Assembly: GCA_025769875.1 (NCBI GenBank)
Contig: JAGFNK010000066.1
Location: 96,625-160,624 of the forward strand
Source of the DNA: Russula earlei
Taxonomy: Eukaryota > Basidiomycota > Agaricomycetes > Russulales > Russulaceae
Length of the DNA: 64,000 bases
Direction: 5' to 3'
Part shown: one piece after another, positions 11,320 through 23,512 of the stretch
How the letters are laid out: each line of letters starts with the position of its first letter
Position numbering within the stretch: position 1 is the stretch's first letter
Translations under genes and position numbers: made by a program
The notes under the pieces: model-generated
The model's database searches: none
Seen by the model: the letters and a program-made list of their open reading frames with translations, nothing else
Told to the model about the DNA's origin: nothing

Positions 11320-13185
11320 CTACATATCTCTCCCGAAAGGTGGACAGGTCATGAACAAGGGCTCCTCTGGCTCCTCGAAGGAATGATCAGGGACGTCACC
11401 GAACGTGGACCCCGCCGTATAGATTTGCACATTCCCAGGTAAACAGACAGGTATTTCAAGTCCCAAAGATGACATCTTGTGTCCATCCAACACTATAATC
11501 AGAGTGTGATTGATGGACCGTTCGTGCGTTAGATGCTTTTCATTCCACGAGAGTAGCACGTTGATATCCAAGGTCGTCGGGCGAATGAGGCAAACCTTGA
11601 CTAGTTCCGGTAGGATGGCCATATCCTTCACATCTCGATCAAGAGTCACCATGCCTTCTACAACATTGGAGACGTCCATATCGGCGAGGTAGAGCTCTTT
11701 TAGAACTGTCAACCGTCCGAATAGAATTCTCCATGCGTCGGCGTGGAAAGATGAGGCAGTTTTTCGTAAATTGAGGTGCAGCACTCGTATTTGCGAGCAA
11801 GGAATGGAATGCAGAAAACTGTTCAGGGCGGCCTCCGGCCACATATCATGGGTCTCCGAGCCCCGCAGACGATATGACGTGGAGACACCGGATTGACGGG
11901 AGGTGGCGCTATATCGGACAGATCCCTCTCCGAAGGCCTTCAAATCGTCTCGGAGCGAGAGCTTTTCGACGATCGCAAACGTCGGCAGATGATGAACATC
12001 GTCGGGGAACGGAGATGGCAAAAGCTCATCTAAATGAGATGGGTCCATATCCCGATGCACCCGAATAGAGCACAGGTGAGGGAGTTGGAGGTGAGATAGA
12101 ACCCGCGACGCCACCGCCCTCTCCGTCAGAGTCGCGACAAAAGTTAGAAATTGCATATGCGGCAAATGGATTGGAGGGCGGCTGTCGGAGGTGTTGATAG
12201 AGGGGCCGGCGTCATCTAACAGGAGCTCTTCGAGGTAGGAATTAGCCTCGAGGAGGTCGAGAAACTCCGTCATGGAAGGTCTCTTTTCATATTGGGATTG
12301 TGAACTTAACGCCAAATGGGTTAGGTGACCGAAGGAGTGCCCAGGAAACGGCGAGAACGATTCAACGTGGAGATGTGTGATGCGTGATATGTCGCCACCA
12401 AAGATCGAGGGAAGAACAGGAGCGTGGTAAGAACCCCACATTGCGGTGCACAAACGAAGGCACTTCAGCCTTGGGGCGAAAAATCCACAGGTGGATAGGA
12501 GGAAACGCGGGACGTCGTGCGACGAACACTTGAACGGAACACAGATCGACACGCTCTCGATTCGAGAGGAATACGGCGAGAAGAAGTTGGATATTTGTTC
12601 TCCGCGGAAAAGGGTCGAAATAATGATGCTGAGGGATGCCTCCTTCGACCGTTCCAAGCAAAGCGCAGCAAATTGAAAGTCGTGGATGGCGCCCTCCTGA
12701 AGATGGATCGTGTTCCAAAGCGCGGGAAATCCGAGTGCCGTTTGGCGCCAGTGATGGCAAACCAAAGAGAGCGTGATGATGCGACGGGCTGGGTGAGCGT
12801 CTGCCTCCGCGGTACTCGCCAATTTGAATATGTGCGCGAGAATCTCGCTGGGAATTCTATTGATGATGGGCTCGGTGTTCTGCCGGCGGGCGAGGACTAT
12901 ATGCACGCGTGGGAGGAGCGCGGCTAGTCTTCGAATTTCTACCTGTGGGGAGGGGTTTCAATTTACCTAAATGTTTCGGTGTAATCCACAGACGTGACTG
13001 ACGTTGAGACTCTCGCTAAGCCCACTGGCGGACTCCATTAGCGATTCGCGTCCGGTTGAGAAGGGGTATAAGACTCACTCGGTAGAGTCGGTTTCATCTA
13101 GGGAAAATCCATTTTCGAATTTTGCTATGAGCGCTTCCAGCAGTGAGGCGGTACTGGCGCCAGACAAAAGTGCTGGGGATGTCAT
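11320..13185 (-). CDS. F-box-like domain protein, 583 residues
   Basis: Three exons (13185-13079, 13024-13003, 12942-11320) join in frame; the middle exon is only 22 nt. Residues about 70-120 contain an F-box-like motif: NRIPSEILAHIFKLA, then SLVCHHWRQTALGFPALWNTI. The remainder is a leucine-rich, irregular repeat region of the kind found in the large Agaricomycete F-box-like families. In such proteins the F-box binds Skp1 in SCF ubiquitin ligases and the C-terminal part selects substrates. Substrate is unknown. The N-terminal extension contributed by the first two exons is unstructured and Ser/Thr-rich. Domain assignment is firm; participation in an SCF complex is inferred from the family. 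Confidence 0.85.
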
Positions 13186-13647
13186 GGTAAAAATTAAGAT
13201 AGGCGCTTATTTGACGTACAACGTACTTTGATATTTATACTGCCTCTGTGCCTATGCCCGCAACCGTTATGGACGGCTCCGAGATGACCGCTTCCCTCGC
13301 GTGCCACTAGGGTCGCGAATACACAAGACTCGCTTGACTTACATGGGCTAAGTACATTTCCTCGTTGCTCGGAAACGAAGGGGACATGCCTGTAGTTGCG
13401 TGACGGAGAGTCCCCAAAAACTATGTTCAGTCTGATGCATTTCATATGTGGGTTGTCAGACAGCCGCTTTGGGTCCGGAGAGGGGAATGCTATCGCTGGC
13501 CATGATGGTGTTTCATTCCGGACAAGGATCACTCGGGGCAAACCAACGATCGGCCCGTTCAACAAAGCTACGACTCGGACCTGCCAGATACCAATAAAAC
13601 GCGGGATGAAACACGAGACATGGCCCAGTTGACGCACAAAGTCCCAG

Positions 13648-14776
13648 CTAACTTACATCAGGAACCTCTCGTGTCTCCTTTTCCTTCGCAACAACTTCCC
13701 CCTGCTTTGCGCGCTCTTGCTCTCGCCGACGCTCATCCCGCTCGCGTTCTTGCCGGAAAGCAACAGCAAGGATATTGGGCCAGAGTGCTGCGCTGCGTCG
13801 GGCTTGCAAGCGGTCTATAAAAGCTGTGATCTTGTCGTGTTGGGCGCGAAGGTTGAAGACGTGTTCCTGTCGAGATTGAGTGAGAACTCGGTGTGTATAC
13901 AATTCACAAGCAAGAGGGCTCACGGCATCCGCTGCGCGCCGCGCACGATCCTCCTCCCGCATTCTATCCAATTCTCTCCGTCGCTCTTCTTTCTCTTTCG
14001 GGTTGAGACCTGCACGTGGGGTGGAGCCACCAGACTGGGACCTGCGTCAAAACTCGACACGAGCTTCATGACGGAGGACGCACGTGCTTAAAAAGTGATT
14101 CGTACACACTCTTGTCATTGAGGTTGACCTCTTGTTGATTATTGACTCGCTTTGGCCTCTTTAATGCTGACAATGGATCCGCTGTGTCTTGCGCGATACC
14201 GGGACCTCCCTTCACTTCAGGAGGCTTGGGGCCTGGTTTTCCTGCTGTCGACTGGCTCGAGGTGCCACTAATGGAAGGAGCGGTGCCAGGTTTGTTCTTC
14301 ATGATTGGAGGAAGTCGCCTCTTCTTAAATTGGGGAAGAGCAACAGGTGCGGACTCCTCCTTAAGGGCGCCTGATTGGGTAGCGGAGGTAGTGGCAATGA
14401 TGGAAGATCCGGCCTCCAGTACAGCCGCGACATTTACTTCCGCTGGCTCCTCTGCAGACAATGTCTCGTCCCTAGGACGCTTTGATCTGCCAGGTTGGTT
14501 GCGATCCCGTGCCCTTGCAGGTTGCGGTTTGCGTTCGTCCTGTAATGGAGCATCTCCTTCCTTCTCTATGTGTCCCTTCGCCTTTGATGAGGACGTCCGT
14601 CTTGGCTTGGTTTCTGAACGTGGGGGAAATGGCTCATAGTTGTCCTCCTCTGAATCAGTTGTTACTCGTCTTCTGTTCATCCTGCGACGGGCAGAGGAGG
14701 GTTCAGTAGCCTACGAAGAGAGACGTAAGGTAAAAAGTGTGGAGTAGTATTGTGAAAGAGATACCGATGAATTCAT
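13648..14776 (-). CDS. uncharacterised basic nuclear-type protein, 341 residues
   Basis: I do not recognise the family. Three exons (14776-14765, 14710-14084, 14034-13648) give 341 residues; the first exon is only 12 nt and encodes MNSS. The N-terminal two thirds are disordered and charged, with basic clusters (RRRMNRRR, KPRR, KRPRD, KKRR) that look like nuclear localisation signals. The C-terminal third is a long charged helix rich in Arg and Glu, probably coiled coil (EERRRELDRMREEDRARR), then VLTQSRQEHVFNLRAQHDK and another Arg/Glu helix. The gene is divergent from PheRS with 135 bp between the ATGs. A longer C-terminus is possible because the stop follows GTAAGT, a perfect donor, but the sequence beyond does not look coding. 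Confidence 0.7.
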
Positions 14777-14911
14777 GTCGCCTTTCTTAGGTATCTTTAT
14801 GGTGAGTGACATGGGGAGAAACGTCCTTCAGGCCACGGACACGTCAAAGCTACCGGCCCGGGATCGCCGGGACTTTCGCTTCGCTTCTGCTTGCCTTGTT
14901 GCGGCCGTGAA

Positions 14912-16390
14912 ATGACCTGGCTTCTGCGGACTCGCCAATTGTGCCATTTCCCTAGCTGGCTGCCTATAATAGCCCGGCATCCTCAAAGCACGTCAGCTCC
15001 TTCACATATTCGAGTCCTCGACAATACTTATCTTACCGATGACTACACGAACCTCACATCCTCAATCTCGTCCAAACTCTCTAGGCGTCTTCATGGGCTA
15101 GAGGGCCATCCGATCAGCACATTACGCTGTATCATAGAGAGCCATTTCCCGGACTTTACACATATCTCCTCACTGTCACCCATCGTTACCCCTTACCAGA
15201 ATTTCGATTCGCTCTCCTTCCCGGCTGATCACCCCGGCAGGGCAAAGACGGACTCCTACTACATCAACAGGAATGCAATGCTCCGTACGCACACTTCGGC
15301 TCACGAAGTCGAAGGTATTTGCCAAGGGGACTGAGCGCTGGTTGCTCACGGCGGATGTATACCGACGCGACGAGATAGACGCGTCGCACTATCCCGTCTT
15401 CCATCAGATGGAGGGAGCAAAAATCTTCGGCTCTGACGCATCAAGCGTTGAAAATATTGAACAAGAGAGCCAACGACTCGAGCGCCAGCTGGCGTTGTCT
15501 AACATCGACATCGAAGACGTCCCTCATGTCTCAGAGACCAACCCAGCGCAGACTTCGCATGATGTGCGTAGTTCGGAAGTCACCGCAAAAAATCTAAAGC
15601 TCCACCTGAACAGTTTGATGTATAAATTATTCGCTGATGTCGCTGGCACGTCCAAGGACGACCCACTCCGTGTCAGATGGATAGAGGCATATTTCCCATT
15701 CACGAGCCCAAGTTACGAGGTCGAGGTTTTCTTCCGTGGAAAATGGCTTGAGATCTTAGGTTGTGGTGTTGTTCTACAATCAACCCTTGATCGCGCAGGT
15801 ACATGACAACTGACTGCGGCCAACCCGTGAACTCAAATCAACCTTTCGACTGACAGGTGTCGCAAACAAAATGGGTTGGGCCTTTGGCCTTGGCCTGGAG
15901 CGCATTGCCATGATTCTCTATTCTATACCCGATATCCGACTATTCTGGTCCGAAGACCCCCGGTTTCTCTCGCAATTTACACATGGAAAAATTGACGCAT
16001 TCAAGCCATATTCCAAATATCCTGCCAGCTATCGAGATATCAGCTTCTGGAAACCAAATCACGATATGCATGAAAATGACCTCTACGATGTAGTGAGGGA
16101 CGTTGCCGGTGATCTCGTGGAGGATGTAACCATCGTACGACTTTTCAACTCGACTGCCATGTCGCCCTCTTACATCTGCCGTGAAGATTGACAGGTTCAC
16201 ACATCCGAAAACACAGCGTCACAGTCTGACCGTCCGTGTCAGTTATCGTTCATTCGACAGGTAATCTTGTCGTATTCCGAATCTGAGAATTGTGTTCATG
16301 CTCTTTAGGTCATTGGTGAACGATGAGGTCAACATATTGCAGCATCGCGTCATTTCAGGCTTGGAGCGGTTAGGAGTTGAGATTCGGTAA
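14912..16390 (+). CDS. MSF1: mitochondrial phenylalanyl-tRNA synthetase
   Basis: Class II aminoacyl-tRNA synthetase charging mitochondrial tRNA-Phe. It opens with a basic leader ([13 protein letters not shown]). Class II motif 2 region reads [20 protein letters not shown], motif 3 [16 protein letters not shown], and the C-terminal anticodon-binding (FDX-ACB) domain carries [11 protein letters not shown] and ends in the four-exon tail at 16390. Exons: 14912-15798, 15857-16134, 16187-16260, 16309-16390. One surplus base near 15315 (GAAGGTA) breaks the frame between THTSAHEVE and VFAKGTERW; removing it gives 439 residues, the expected size. No intron can explain the break. Converges on GrpE, with 125 bp between stop codons. 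Confidence 0.93.
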
Positions 16391-16515
16391 TTATTAGTGC
16401 AGTAATATGAGAAGTGTGCGGAGGGTGTGTTCCCAAATCTACGGCGTGAATGTGCAGGTCTAAGTGCCCCATATAGAGGTCATACACTACAGTCCCCAGA
16501 ATAACCACTACATGA

Positions 16516-17324
16516 TCATGTCGTCTCCTGGGCAACTCCAACTTGCGCTGCACGCAAAACTCGATCTTTAATTGTATAGCCCACTTTTTGGCAGTCAATG
16601 ACTGTTCCGGGCTCTTTGTCCGGCACTGGCACCTGGTATAACGCCTCGTGCTTATTGGGGTCGAACTTGTCGCCTGTAGGATCAAACGGTTTCACTTGAT
16701 ATTTGAACAGAGTTTGCAATAGGAGACGTTGCGTCATCTCAACTCCGTGGTGCAACTCTTGCAAGTAAGCGGATGGTGTTTTGTTATCCGATGGAGATGA
16801 ATCCGGTGACGAGTTCACCCCTTCTGCCGGTGTGAGGGTAGATGAAGGTACTGATTTGAGTGCGAGGGACAGCACATCAACGGTTTCGAGGAGGTCACCA
16901 GCGAAGCGAGTGATGGCAAAGTCTCGCGTCTGCTCCTTTTCGCGAGCCGCGTTTCGCTGGAGATTTAGAAAGTCGGCTTGGAGATATCGCAGCCGGCCCT
17001 AAAATTTTAGGGTCGATCAGAGCTAGTGGGGAGATTAGCTGGCTGAGATGGGCGTACTGTTAAGTCTACTACTTCATCCTCCTTAGCCCTGAGTTTGGTC
17101 TCGACCTCGGACGACGGAGGAACCGGGTCTTGTTTCTCCTCGACAACCTTCTCAGCACTCTCTGGGCCCTCCGAAGGTTCGCTGGCCTTTTCCGGTGTTG
17201 TACCCGAGTAAGTTCGAGACAATAACACGACTCTCCGATGAGCAGGGTAATATGAACGGGTGACAGCAAAGTTGGACAACGATGAGGTGGCGGATCGGAG
17301 AAGGCTCAAGGCGTTGCGACTCAT
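16516..17324 (-). CDS. MGE1: mitochondrial GrpE nucleotide-exchange factor
   Basis: Nucleotide-exchange factor for matrix Hsp70 (Ssc1), needed for protein import and folding. Two exons (17324-17058 and 16998-16516) give 249 residues. The first 40 residues form a mitochondrial presequence (MSRNALSLLRSATSS, no acids until after SYYPAHRR). A long dimerisation helix follows, with RLRYLQADFLNLQRN and REKEQTRDFAITRFAGDLLETVDVL, then the C-terminal beta domain with KFDPNKHEALYQVP and the closing IDCQKVGYTIKDRVLRAAQVGV, both typical of GrpE. Frame is intact. The gene diverges from the C1-THF synthase gene, with about 390 bp between them. Confidence 0.95.
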
Positions 17325-17712
17325 GATTGGCGAGGAGAATAAGGAGGGTTAATGTGGAATAGAATAGAGGTATAATGTGCAGACCGAGCCGCGTCCTGTG
17401 AGCGTCGAATTGTTTTGAGTGGAAGAGAGGATGACCAAAAGGCGCCTTCGAAGCGCTGAAGGAGTGAAAATGGTCGCGTGTGCCACGTGAGCGGAAATTG
17501 ACAGCGTCCGGGCATTTTGGGGATTTCACACACAGGACGGTCAGAGATTTGAACCTGTTGTCCCATAAGGTTCCCAAACTTTCCCAACAGAACGATTTTA
17601 TGTCCCAACACGCGTCTTGTTTCCAGCTTTTGGCCCTACCAGCGTTTGTCGGAACATTCCATAAACGACTGTAAACGTAAACAAAACAGCTGCGCGCTCT
17701 TTGGCTCGCTTA

Positions 17713-20700
17713 ATGATTCAAAGTCTGCGCCCTGTACCTCAGCGGTTGCAGCGACTCTTGACATCCCACAACCCACTGATGGCCACTGCAGTCTCAGCAA
17801 AGATAATAGATGGAACCATCATCGCAAAGTCATCATTTTTTTCTTCTTATAACTGGGAGAGACTATTAATCGTGCCCACCCAGGTCAATTCGTGATAGCG
17901 TCGCCCAGAGGATCAACGCACTCCAGTCCAGATCCCCTCGCTTTCAGCCGCAACTGACCATAGTCCAGGCTGGCGCGCGACCTGACTCAAGCGTTTATGT
18001 CCGTATGAAGATCAAGGCTGCCGAGGAAGTCGGCATTAAATACAAACATATCACCTTACCGGTAGAGGCGACTGTGGACGAGATCGTCAGCGTTGTAGAA
18101 AGACTCAACAGGGATGATACCGTTAGTGGGATCCTCGTTCAGTTGCCACTGGGTGACCACATCGGCGCTGACGGCGAACGCATTGTTACTGAAGCCGTTA
18201 GCCCAGAGAAAGACGTGGATGGGTAGGCTCTGTCGCGCACACCACAACATAGGCTCCGCTTACGTCCCATAGATTTCATGCCTATAACATAGGCCACCTG
18301 TCTTCTCGTGCCTCTTTGCCACTGTTTACTCCGTGTACACCCACCGGCGTCATGCGTCTTCTCGAATCGACGGGAGTCCCACTTACTGGAGCCAGTGCCG
18401 TTGTACTCGGTCGAAGCGATATCGTCGGGAATCCTGTTTCGGTAATGCTGCGCAACAAGGATGCAACGGTCACGCAGTGCCATTCTAAGACCAGGAACCT
18501 TCCGGAGATCGTATGCCATCACTCTATATGATTGCGGTGTATTGATAAATCCTCTTAGGTGAAATCTGCCGATATCCTCGTCTCTGCCATCGGACAACCC
18601 GAATTTGTGCATGGCTCTTGGATCAAGCCTGGTGCCGTAGTAATCGATGTCGGTACAAATTATATCCCAGGTACGCTAAGATCTTCCTTAATGACTTTGC
18701 ATCTCAAATTATCTTCAGATGCGACTAAGAAGTCTGGCCAACGCCTAGTAGGAGATGTTGACTATGCTTCTGCCAGCCGCGTCGCATCGTATATTACACC
18801 TGTCCCTGGTGGTGTTGGCCCAATGACGGTGGCACAACTGATGTTTAATACACTCAAGTCCGCGGAGCGCCTCTGGGAAGATGCTGGGTCACGAAAAGTA
18901 AAACCACTCAAGTTGCACCTCAAGGAGAAAGTCCCGGCCGACATCGAGATCGCAATGGAGCAAACACCGAAACCGATTCTGCAGCTCGCTCAGGAAGTTG
19001 GTCTGCTTGCATATGAACTCGAGAACTATGGCAGGTACAAGGCAAAGGTTGAACTCACTGTCTTGGAACGTTTACAACATAGAAAAAACGGGAAATATGT
19101 CGTTATCTCTGGCATCACCCCAACCCCACTTGGAGAGGGTAAATCAACGACCACCATTGGTTTATCACAGGCGATAGGTGCTCATTTGGGCCGTCCTGTT
19201 TTCGCTTGTGTGCGTCAGCCTAGCCAAGGTCCAACATTTGGAATCAAGGGCGGTGCCGCAGGTGGTGGATACAGCCAAGTTATTCCTATGGACGAGGTCT
19301 GCCTCTTTGGGCTTCTGAATCTGATTCCGCTCTGAGCTTCCCTAGTTCAATCTCCACCTGACTGGTGATATACATGCCGTGTCGGCGGCAAACAATCTAT
19401 TGGGTTAGCATCTTGATGACCGGCATTACAAGCATCATTAACATCTTGCTAGCTGCGGCACTCGACGCTCGGATATTCCACGAGGCAACGCAGACAGACA
19501 AAGCGCTGTATAATCGGCTAGTGCCAGCTAAGAATGGCAAACGCGAGTTTGCGCCGCTCATGTTCAAACGCCTGCAAAAGCTCGGCATAAACAAAACTAA
19601 CCCCAAAGATCTTACTCCAGAAGAGATTAAGCGTTTTGTGCGCCTAGATGTGGACCTACAGACCATTACCTGGAATCGCGTCGTGGACACGAACGATCGC
19701 TTCCTTCGTAGGATCACCCTGGGTCAGGGTGATGCAGAAAAGGGTCATGAACGTGAAGCTGGTTTTGATATCGCCGTTGCTAGCGAATGCATGGCTGTGC
19801 TGGCTCTGACCACTGGCCTGCAGGATATGCGCGAGCGTCTAGGGGCTATGGTAGTTGCAACGAGCAAGCATGGTGACGCAATCACAGCTGACGACCTCGG
19901 CGTGGGCGGAGCTCTCGCGGTTCTCTTGAAAGACGCGATCAAGCCTAACCTCATGCAGTCTCTCGAAGGCACGCCCGTCTTTGTACATGCTGGGCCCTTT
20001 GCGAATATTGCCCATGGCAACTCATCCATCCTGGCTGACCGTGTCGCCCTTAAGCTTGTGGGCACAGAGGAGGGTGACCCCCATGAGCGCGTTGGGTATG
20101 TCCTGACCGAGGGCGGCTTTGGTGCGGACATGGGCATGGAAAAGTTCTGCAACATCAAGTGCCGAGTGAGCGGATTGACACCGGATGCTGTAGTCATCGT
20201 CGCGACTACGCGTGCATTAAAAATGCATGGTGGCGGACCCGATGTCACCCCCGGAAAACCACTCGCGGATACCTACACCAAAGAAGACCTGCTCATACTC
20301 AAAGAAGGTACGAAGAACCTGAAGCGACATATTCAGAACGCCAAGAAATTCGGCTTGAAGGTTTTGGTGGCTATCAACCGTTTTGCGTACGGTGACTGTC
20401 CCTAGCCACCATGCTTTGCCTTTGACGGACATCCACATAGGTCCGATACCCCTGCCGAACTTCAGCTCATTCGGGAGCAAGCACTGGCCAGTGGCGCGGA
20501 TGCTGCTGTTGTCAGCAATCACTGGGCCGAAGGCGGCGCTGGTGCGCGGGAGCTGGCGGAAGCTCTGGTCGCTGCTTGCGAGGGCGATTCACAATTCAAG
20601 TTCCTTTATGACTTAAACATCCCCATTGAGGAGAAGATTGCCACCATTGCCAGAGACATTTACGGCGCGGACGGCATCGAGCTTAGCGATCTCGCCAAAC

Positions 20701-21171
20701 GACAAATCGAAACCTATACCAGGCAAGGCTACGGAAACCTTCCCAGTTCGTGTCGCCGTTCCTTTGATCTGCGGTATGTTCGCTGCATGCTCCGCGACTG
20801 ACAACTTGTGTAGTCTGCATGGCGAAAACGCAGTATTCGTTCTCGCACGACCCCAAATTGAAAAACGCTCCAACTGGTCGGTCTTGACGTAAATTTGCTT
20901 GCCCCCATCTTTTTCTCACTTCGGACGGCGCATTCTCTTTTATGTTTGTTTAAAAGGTTTCGTTGTTCCGATTCGTTCGGTGAGGCTCTCAGCAGGGGCC
21001 GGCTTCCTGTACCCCCTCCTGGGGGACATGCAGACCATGCCTGGCCTCGGAACCAGGCCAGGCGAGTCCTGTCATCCTTGAATGCCTCACCTTGACCTCA
21101 TGCGCTGTCTCACAGGGTTCTGGGAGGTCGGACTCGATACTCAAACTGGGCGGGTTGTTGGCCTGTTCTGA
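17713..21171 (+). CDS. MIS1/ADE3: trifunctional C1-tetrahydrofolate synthase
   Basis: Interconverts one-carbon units on tetrahydrofolate: methylene-THF dehydrogenase and methenyl-THF cyclohydrolase (N-terminal 300 residues), formyl-THF synthetase (remaining 630). Eleven exons translate without frame breaks into 967 residues. Signatures: [37 protein letters not shown] and [12 protein letters not shown] (dehydrogenase), [15 protein letters not shown], then [14 protein letters not shown] (P-loop of the synthetase), [22 protein letters not shown] and the C-terminal [13 protein letters not shown]. The ATG at 17713 adds [20 protein letters not shown], an amphipathic, acid-free mitochondrial-type leader, before a second in-frame ATG at 17779 that gives the usual cytosolic start ([13 protein letters not shown]). 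Intron 21062-21115 has a GC donor (GCGAGT). One gene may therefore serve both compartments. Confidence 0.96.
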
Positions 21172-22454
21172 TCATGCCCTCTCGTGAGGACGTGCGGACG
21201 GAATTTTATTTTTGGTACGATCGCCGAGAAGTGCTTGCGAGACGTTCGCTGTTCCCCGTTGCGGTGTGGCTTAACGATAGATGAAACTCAAGGGGAGAAG
21301 CATAATTTGTAGCTCAGCCCCTTGAAGTACGGGATGTATTCGGTTGTTATCGCGTAGCGCTCGCGCAATTACAACCCGTGCGTGATCCATGGAACCCGGG
21401 AGTTTCGCAACAACTAGTAAATCCGGGCACAAACTAGTTCTGATTGATCGGAGACGACGTCAAACATGACATCGGGCCATTGGCTGTTGGCGAGAATGAT
21501 GGGCATTGATGGTACGTCGGTAGGTCAAATGCGACGGTGAGGATCAGCCCTATCTAATCCATTGCCGATGACGCGCGCTCCTCGATCACTATCCGTACAT
21601 ACAGGCGGCAGCTTGAGACATTCGAGACGCATCTTGATGATTTGGTTTGATAGACGTGCTATTCATCCGATAGACTGTAATGACTCGTTGACTGTGTTAA
21701 TCTACTTGTCTTCTCTTCTAAGCAACCATTATCTTGCTACTATCTTGGACCCCAGTCCACCCGAAACGTGGCGACCCAGCCTGAGCCACCACGTTGTATG
21801 TAACACAATCAGAGTCTCACACACGCCCCGCCCACACGCTACTGGTGGAGGACATATTGTAAAAAACTGCTTCCTCTTCGTTGCACTCGCCAACGCACCT
21901 TCCGCACCCTCACCCAGTTCAATCTCTACTTTACTAACGCCTCTGTGCTCCCCGTGGGGACAGCCGTCTGGTGTCAGCCTGTACAGCGAGTAGCGTTCAA
22001 GTGCTGGGCCCGGGGCCCTCCTGCATCCGATGCAATGCATATGATCGTGATGATCACAAACATGATTGGCGACAGGCGAACCAATCTACAATACACAAGC
22101 ACGCAGACCTCTATAGGGCATTGAATCGCTCCTCGATCCGGAAGGCACTGGCATGCCCGGATGTACATCAATTTCATGTTTTTTTATGGTGTGACTTCCC
22201 GATTTCCACTTTTCACTATTCTTTACCTACACGCTTTAGAGAGACCCAGGGCTCAGGACTTGGACACAGAGGACTCTGATCGGGACTCTAAGGATAGTAC
22301 GCAGAACTCTGTGTTGTGAGACGACCAGATCTGACGTTTGTTGTCCCCTGAAGGCAGGGCTATATGTTAGGAAGTAGCATATGATATGGTAATCGTAAGT
22401 AGAGAAAATAGTGTGATGCCATCACCAGGCTCCCAAATCAGTTCTCCGAAAATC
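21172..22454. other. gene-free interval between convergent genes
   Basis: About 1.3 kb between the stops of C1-THF synthase and the Pmp3-family gene. Open frames are short and show no domain or splice chain I can support. No RNA gene, LTR end or inverted repeat was seen. Confidence 0.5.
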
Positions 22455-23353
22455 TCAGAATTGATGATCAAAATTCGTCTCGACTACCACTCGCGTACCA
22501 CTAGCATCATGCGCACCCGTGCGCCTCGCAGAGTCGCCATAGTGTCCTCCTTCTGGGTCCTCGGGAACGGTCGAACCGCTTCTCTCTGAAGCGTTGTCTT
22601 CGACGGCAGTGGAGCGCTTCTTCTTCCGCCGTCGTGATGTATCCTCAGATATAGAGTATGCGTCCTCCGTGCGCGCAAATCGATCTTTCTTCACCTTTTT
22701 CTTCTTCTTCAACGTGCTTGAGCCCAGCGCAGGGCTTTCGGTCGCATCATCGAAGTTGGCAGGGTAATGCCAGCGATTAGAACGGCTCTCGTTGCTGCCG
22801 CCATTGCTGCTGCCATCACCATAATACTGCTCCTCCTGTGCGCTCCAGAGCTCCCCATCATCGGCTCTGGGACGGGACGGGGCTGCAGAATCGGCAGAAT
22901 CGGCGGGGTTTGATATGTCGGGATTCTGACCCTCCTCCAATGGTTGGTTCTCGAGGGTCGATTGAAGGTGGCGTTCGTCATAGCGTTTTGCCCACTCGGA
23001 GCGGCGTTCCTTACGTTTTATAGTAGTAGTATCGACTAGACCATAACGCTGAGCCCATTTAGGAGTGCGTCGATGGTTCTTGTTGTTGCGGATATTCTGG
23101 ATGTAAAAATTATGAACGTGGCCTGAGGAAAGGAAGTTGGGAAGGGCGGATAGTATAATGATGAGAAATTTCACCGACCGGGGATATAACCAGCTAAGGT
23201 GAGGAAGAGATTAAGCCAAAAGTCGCCTCCGATGCCGAAACGGGCGGCAACGGCTGGGAGAACGTTAGTGAGGATGAACGGAAGGAGAAGAACAGAGCTG
23301 ACCGAGGGGAGGAAAGAGGGTTCCGAGGACAAAGAGAAGTACGTTGTAACCAT
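22455..23353 (-). CDS. Pmp3/UPF0057-family membrane protein with long charged tail
   Basis: Small membrane protein of the Pmp3 (plasma membrane proteolipid 3, Sna) family, whose members sit in plasma or vacuolar membranes and affect ion homeostasis. Two exons (23353-23179 and 23122-22455) give 280 residues. The Pmp3 domain occupies residues about 15-70: a hydrophobic segment (SSVLLLPFILTNVLPAVAAR), then FGIGGDFWLNLFLTLAGYIPG and HVHNFYI, the family signature. Unlike 55-residue Pmp3, about 210 hydrophilic residues follow, as in yeast Sna4-type members: KWAQRYG, SEWAKRYDE, a Ser/Asn-rich stretch and two Lys/Arg clusters. Divergent from the C2H2 gene, with 159 bp between starts. Family assignment is firm; localisation is inferred. 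Confidence 0.87.
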
Positions 23354-23512
23354 GGTACCTCTTTGGCTTGATTTTTGGCATTCTGTTCGGTATCGGAGAG
23401 AGAGAGATGTCTTAGTGGGAAGCCGCGCAACCCACATATACCGGAGTTAACCGGGCCGGGGTGAGCGTAGTTGCACGTTTGGCCTCGCAAAGAGCAAAGA
23501 GTGTGCATCCTG

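Noticed and set aside
13194..13637. 147-codon minus-strand frame as a possible extra exon of the basic protein gene
   Set aside because: The upstream stop is preceded by a perfect donor, but the frame beyond has no composition or motif continuity with the protein.
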